Source of the DNA: Pseudomonadales bacterium | GTDB taxonomy: Bacteria; Pseudomonadota; Gammaproteobacteria; Pseudomonadales; UBA5518 | Reading direction: 5' to 3' | Assembly: GCA_022072145.1 (NCBI GenBank) | Contig: JAJVIG010000023.1 | Coordinates: 17,553 to 81,552 of the forward strand | Length of the DNA stretch: 64,000 nucleotides | In this document: one piece after another, positions 60,669-64,000 of the stretch | Numbering within the stretch: the first letter of the stretch is position 1 | Layout of the letters: each line of letters starts with the position of its first letter | The notes under the pieces: generated by a model | What the model saw: only the letters and a program-made list of their open reading frames with translations | What the model was told of the DNA's origin: nothing | Databases searched by the model: none | Made by a program: the position numbers and the translations under genes

Positions 60669-61640
60669 ATGCGGAAGATCGACTCGGTTTGCATCGTCGG
60701 CGCGGGCGCCATCGGCAGCCTGTTCGCCGGTCACCTCGGCGCGCTCACGCCGACCGGCGTACTCACGCGGCGCAGTTCGCACGCGCGCGAGCTGAACGAG
60801 CACGGCCTGCGGGTGAGCGGCAAATCCGATCTGCACGTGCGGGTACGCGCCTCCACCGATCCTGCCGAGCTCGGCGAACCCGATCTCGTCATCCTCGCGA
60901 CCAAGGCCACCGCGGTCGAGGAGAGCGCGGCGACGCTGCGCGGGCACTTTCCCGGTGCCGCGGTGCTGCTGGTGCAGAACGGGCTGGGCTGCGAGGAGGT
61001 GGTGCGCCGCTTCGGCGACTGGCCGCTGATCTCGGGCGTCACCTTCATGAGCGGTGTGCGCCACTCCGATACCCACGTCGAGTACGAGCTCGATACCTCG
61101 ACCTGGATGGGCCCCTGGGCGGAGCACGGCGCCGACTACGGCTTCGTGTGCGCGGTGGCGGAGCTGATCAACGCCTCGGGACTCAAGGCCGAGGCCTACG
61201 AGGACCTGCTGCCCCACCAGTGGTCGAAGCTGATCTTCAACTCTGCGGTCAACAGCATCTCGGCGATGGCGGACCTGCCGCACGTGCGCTCGTTCGCTGC
61301 CCGCGATGGCATCGCCGACCTGGGACATCTGGTCTTCGCGATGATGGACGAAGGCCGGCGCATCGCGGCGGCGCGCGGGGTCGCGCTGGCCGACGATCCG
61401 TGGGAGATGAACGTGCGCGCGGTCAGCCGCGGGCAGACCGGCAACGAGGAATACGGGCACGTGACCTCGATGCTCGACGACGTGCGCCATCGCCGCCTGA
61501 CCGAAGTGGACTGGATCACCGGCGCGATCGTGCGCGAGGCGGCGAAGGCCGGGGTCGCGGCACCGTATCACGAGACCCTCTACCGGCTGGTGAAGGCGCT
61601 GGAAAGCGGCTGGCAGCGTCCGCGCGCACCGGCGCATTGA
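60669..61640 (+). CDS. Ketopantoate-reductase-family protein, copy 1
   Basis: 323 residues. N-terminal Rossmann motif IVGAGAIGSLFAGHLG. The C-terminal helical domain has the catalytic Lys in WSKLIFNSAVNS and the substrate-binding Glu in RRLTEVDWITG, as in PanE/ApbA. It reduces or oxidises a 2-oxo or 2-hydroxy acid with NADP(H). Catabolic context and tandem duplication argue against the pantothenate pathway. First gene behind operator C. Confidence 0.88.
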   Translation: MRKIDSVCIVGAGAIGSLFAGHLGALTPTGVLTRRSSHARELNEHGLRVSGKSDLHVRVRASTDPAELGEPDLVILATKATAVEESAATLRGHFPGAAVLLVQNGLGCEEVVRRFGDWPLISGVTFMSGVRHSDTHVEYELDTSTWMGPWAEHGADYGFVCAVAELINASGLKAEAYEDLLPHQWSKLIFNSAVNSISAMADLPHVRSFAARDGIADLGHLVFAMMDEGRRIAAARGVALADDPWEMNVRAVSRGQTGNEEYGHVTSMLDDVRHRRLTEVDWITGAIVREAAKAGVAAPYHETLYRLVKALESGWQRPRAPAH

Positions 61641-61679
61641 CAAGGCGCGCCCGCGCCGGATTCCACAGGAGCACACCCA

Positions 61680-62597
61680 ATGAGAATATGCATCGTCGGC
61701 TGCGGCGCCATCGGCAGCCTGTTCGCGGCCCACCTCGGGCGCCTCGGGGACGTGGAGGTCTGGGCCTACGATCCGTACCAGGCGCACGTGGACGCGATCA
61801 ACGCCAACGGGTTGCGCCTCACCGGCAGGAGCGATTTCGTCGCCCGCGTCGCGGCTCGCAGCGACGCGCGCCAGATCCCGCCCTGCGAGTTCGGCATCAT
61901 CGCCTCGAAGAGCACCCATACGCGGGCGGCGATCGAGGCGACCGCGCACGTGTTCGCCGACGGCGCGGTGTGTTCGGTGCAGAACGGGGTCGGCAACGAG
62001 GAGATCATCGCCGAATACGTGCCGCGCGTGATTCTCGGCACGACGTTTCCGGCCGGGCACATCACGGCGCCCGGGGTCTGCAACCAGGACACCGGCGGCA
62101 GCACGTGGATCGGCCCGTTCGCACCGAAGCCGGCCAGCATGGACGAGGTGCGGCGGCTCGCCGAGGCCTGCACGCGCTCCGGCATGGATGTGATCGCGAT
62201 GGAAGACGCGCGCGGCGCCCAGTGGACCAAGCTGATCTTCAACTCGGCGTCGAACGCGATGGGCGCACTGACCCGCCTGCCGCACGGCGTGGCCTGCGAC
62301 CAGCCGGGCGTGCGCGCGCTGATGTCGGTGCTGGTCGCCGAGGGGGTGGCGGTGGCGCGTGCGCTCGGCATCACGCTCGACGGCGATCCGGAGAAGATGA
62401 TCGACCACGGTCGCGAGGTGGCCTACCACCACAAGCCGAGCATGCTGCAGGACGTGGAGGCGCGCCGCACCACCGAGATCGACGCGCTGAACGCGGGCAT
62501 CGCGCGCATCGGGCGCGAGGCCGGCGTCGCCTGCCCGATGAACGAAGCCGTGGCCGCGATGATCCGGGGCCTCGAACATTCCTGGACGCTGGCCTGA
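61680..62597 (+). CDS. Ketopantoate-reductase-family protein, copy 2
   Basis: 305 residues, clearly paralogous to its neighbour but much diverged. IVGCGAIGSLFAAHLG is the NADP motif, with the Lys in WTKLIFNSASNA and the Glu in RRTTEIDALNAG. Both copies keep the catalytic residues, so they may act on different intermediates or form a heterodimer. AGGAG lies ahead of ATG 61680. Confidence 0.88.
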   Translation: MRICIVGCGAIGSLFAAHLGRLGDVEVWAYDPYQAHVDAINANGLRLTGRSDFVARVAARSDARQIPPCEFGIIASKSTHTRAAIEATAHVFADGAVCSVQNGVGNEEIIAEYVPRVILGTTFPAGHITAPGVCNQDTGGSTWIGPFAPKPASMDEVRRLAEACTRSGMDVIAMEDARGAQWTKLIFNSASNAMGALTRLPHGVACDQPGVRALMSVLVAEGVAVARALGITLDGDPEKMIDHGREVAYHHKPSMLQDVEARRTTEIDALNAGIARIGREAGVACPMNEAVAAMIRGLEHSWTLA

Positions 62598-62622
62598 GCC
62601 ACCCACCCGACGGAGCGAAGCG

Positions 62623-63786
62623 ATGAGCACTTTCACCAAGGCATTCCGCCCCAGCGAGCAGGAGATCGAGCGCCGCTACCGCAACGTGCGCGCGGCGATG
62701 GAGCGCGCCGGACTCGACGCACTGGTCGTCAGCGGCAGCGAGTACACCGGCTTCGAGGGCGCGGTGCGTTACCTGTCCGGCTTCCACATCCTGCACCGCT
62801 ACGCCTACGTGGTGATCCCGGCCGGCGCCGATCCGGTGGCGGTGTTCCCGCGCGAGGCGACCTGGGTCGGAGACCACGGCGAGTCGTTCCTGCGCCAGCG
62901 CGAACTGCCGGCGCACTGCGGCGACTGGATGGCCGGTTTCCTGAAGGACCGCGCGGCGCGCCGCGTCGGCGTGTACGGCATGGAGTACATCATGAACGTG
63001 CGCGACTACCGCGCACTGGCGGCGGCGGGCTTCGAACTGGTCGACTTCGACGAACCCTTCGACCACGCGCGCGCGCAGAAATCCGACGAGGAGATCGCGT
63101 CGGTGCGCCACTCGATGGAGATCAACAAACGCGGCGTGCTCGAGGTGATCAAGGCCTACGCGCCCGGGCGCACCGAGGCCGAGCTGATGGCCGTGGCCGA
63201 GCACACCTTTGCGGCCGCCGGCTGCTCGCGCAGCACCATGGACATGGTGCAGATGGGGCCGGCGGGTTCGCTGCGCCCGCAGATGGTGTTTCCGACCCGG
63301 CGCCTGGTGTCGGCCTCCGACGGCATGCTTTACGGACTCGAGATCGCCGGCGAGGGAGGCCACTGGGTCGAATACTCGCGCCCGCTGATGCCCGGCGGGA
63401 TGGACGCGATCACGGCCGACATGATGGCGGCGCACCAGGAGTTCCACGCACTGGTACGCGAGCACATGAAGGCCGGGCGCACCGCCGAGGAGGTCTACCG
63501 GCTGTGCATGAAGCCGATCGTCGACCGGGGGTACCGCTCGGGGCACGTGTGCGGGCATTCGATCGGCATGACGATGATCGAACTGCCGCGCATCGGCGAG
63601 GGTTCCGAGTTCGTGCTGCCGGAGAACATGGTGTGCTCGATGCACCCGCACATCATGAACGAGGCGCGCACGCACTCGCTGTACTTCCAGGAGACCTACC
63701 GCGTCACCGCCAGCGGCGGCGAGCCGCTCTCGGGTACCGCCATCGTCGCCTACGACGGCACCGAGACGGCATTGAAACCGGTGTAG
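62623..63786 (+). CDS. M24-family protein, creatinase-type (metal ligands not conserved)
   Basis: 387 residues. An N-terminal creatinase-type domain (about 1-145) is followed by the pita-bread fold. The catalytic His is kept in GHVCGHSIG. The aminopeptidase metal ligands are not: the Asp-Asp block reads LEIAGEGGHWVEYSRPL, and the Glu-Pro motif reads SMHPHIM, with His for Glu. This favours a metal-independent C-N hydrolase like creatinase or ectoine hydrolase over Xaa-Pro aminopeptidase. The stop TAG is supplied by the first repeat unit downstream. Confidence 0.85.
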   Translation: MSTFTKAFRPSEQEIERRYRNVRAAMERAGLDALVVSGSEYTGFEGAVRYLSGFHILHRYAYVVIPAGADPVAVFPREATWVGDHGESFLRQRELPAHCGDWMAGFLKDRAARRVGVYGMEYIMNVRDYRALAAAGFELVDFDEPFDHARAQKSDEEIASVRHSMEINKRGVLEVIKAYAPGRTEAELMAVAEHTFAAAGCSRSTMDMVQMGPAGSLRPQMVFPTRRLVSASDGMLYGLEIAGEGGHWVEYSRPLMPGGMDAITADMMAAHQEFHALVREHMKAGRTAEEVYRLCMKPIVDRGYRSGHVCGHSIGMTMIELPRIGEGSEFVLPENMVCSMHPHIMNEARTHSLYFQETYRVTASGGEPLSGTAIVAYDGTETALKPV

Positions 63787-63896
63787 GTTCGGCCTGCGGC
63801 CGAACAGATGTCCCGCAGGTTCGGCCTGCGGCCGAACAGATGTCCCGCAGGTTCGGCCTGCGGCCGAACAGAAAATGTCCGGGCACAGCCCGGACC
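63784..63896. repeat. Palindromic REP-like repeats, copy 3 (32-bp tandem)
   Basis: Three P3 hairpins, TTCGGCC-TGC-GGCCGAA, repeat with a 32-bp period (AGGT starts at 63785, 63817 and 63849). One P2 follows in reverse orientation, TCCGGGC-ACA-GCCCGGA, ending in ACCT. The last P3-P2 pair is a complete element, inverted relative to copies 1 and 2. The array begins inside the stop codon of the M24 gene. Confidence 0.88.
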
Positions 63897-63910
63897 TTGT
63901 ACCTTGATGA

Positions 63911-63933
63911 CGGGCGTGTTTTTGTCATGCCCG
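63911..63933. other. Hairpin near the right window edge
   Basis: CGGGCGTG (63911-63918) and CATGCCCG (63926-63933) form an 8-bp stem with one G-T pair and a T-rich loop. I see no gene between 63897 and 64000; this may be a transcript end. Confidence 0.4.
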
Positions 63934-64000
63934 CTTCCGGGGAAGCCGACCGGACCTTTGAGCAGCCTTGGCTGACTCCGCACGTAGAGTGGCTCCCCGC

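Noticed and set aside
62623..63786. Xaa-Pro aminopeptidase assignment for the M24 gene
   Set aside because: Metal-binding Asp and Glu positions are not conserved; the pattern is creatinase-like.
63785..63896. Regular 32-bp repeats as a possible CRISPR array
   Set aside because: The intervening sequences are identical, not unique spacers. The units are strong palindromes seen at two other loci, and no cas genes are present.

Overview
The window is GC-rich chromosomal DNA from a gammaproteobacterium. The main pointer is the gene order tRNA-Leu, tig, clpP, clpX, lon, hupB, ppiD. ETF-ubiquinone oxidoreductase with etfBA, a TonB-dependent receptor, NfuA and a DUF934-CysI pair are consistent with this. 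Several LLM-type flavoproteins, a molybdenum hydroxylase and a Cox accessory set suggest an oligotrophic, metabolically versatile aerobe or facultative anaerobe. I cannot name the genus. No prophage, insertion sequence or CRISPR array is visible.

Layout. 1-714: 3' part of a thiolase. 737-1666: CDF metal exporter. 1809-1893: tRNA-Leu(TAG). 2062-10180: protein folding and proteolysis block (tig, clpP, clpX, lon, hupB, ppiD). 10240-12780: phosphopantetheinyl transferase, phosphoglycerate dehydrogenase, DUF1285 protein. 12818-16445: ETF-QO divergent from etfBA. 16688-20982: polyamine operon speA-CASDH-nspC on the minus strand. 21104-24472: Kef-type antiporter, DUF934 and CysI. 24635-28345: metH. 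28518-29099: nfuA. 29234-35013: a periplasmic haem protein, a decahaem MtrA-like cytochrome, an MtrB-like outer-membrane barrel and formate-THF ligase, behind an FNR/Anr-type promoter. 35008-39203: DAHP synthase, low-molecular-weight phosphatase, SDR and acyl-CoA ligase. 39314-41452: RTX-repeat protein. 41486-49128: molybdenum hydroxylase (FAD, 2Fe-2S and Mo subunits) with CoxG, CoxE and CoxD homologues and an LLM flavoprotein. 49247-53609: AhpD-like protein, TonB receptor, AraC regulator. 53761-63786: a compact catabolic island (LLM flavoprotein, DRE-TIM lyase/synthase, polysaccharide-deacetylase-fold hydrolase, M20 hydrolase, FAH-family hydrolase, AraC regulator, two ketopantoate-reductase-like proteins, creatinase-type M24 protein).

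How they work together. The 29234-35013 operon looks like an anaerobically induced porin-cytochrome conduit moving electrons between periplasm and cell surface. It has no MtrC-type partner in the window, and it carries an EB_dh-like haem protein and fhs that I would not expect in a standard mtr operon. The 53761-63786 island reads as an inducible pathway for an unidentified compound with C-N or amide bonds. Three of its promoters share a two-half-site operator with 22-bp spacing, upstream of a -10-like hexamer at almost fixed distance. That is the geometry of AraC-family activators, and the AraC gene at 59592-60533 lies between two of the three sites.

A dispersed palindromic repeat (two hairpins enclosed by a short outer stem) occurs at 16463-16661, 35018-35072 and 63784-63896. 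It supplies the last codons of the DAHP synthase gene and the stop codon of the M24 gene.
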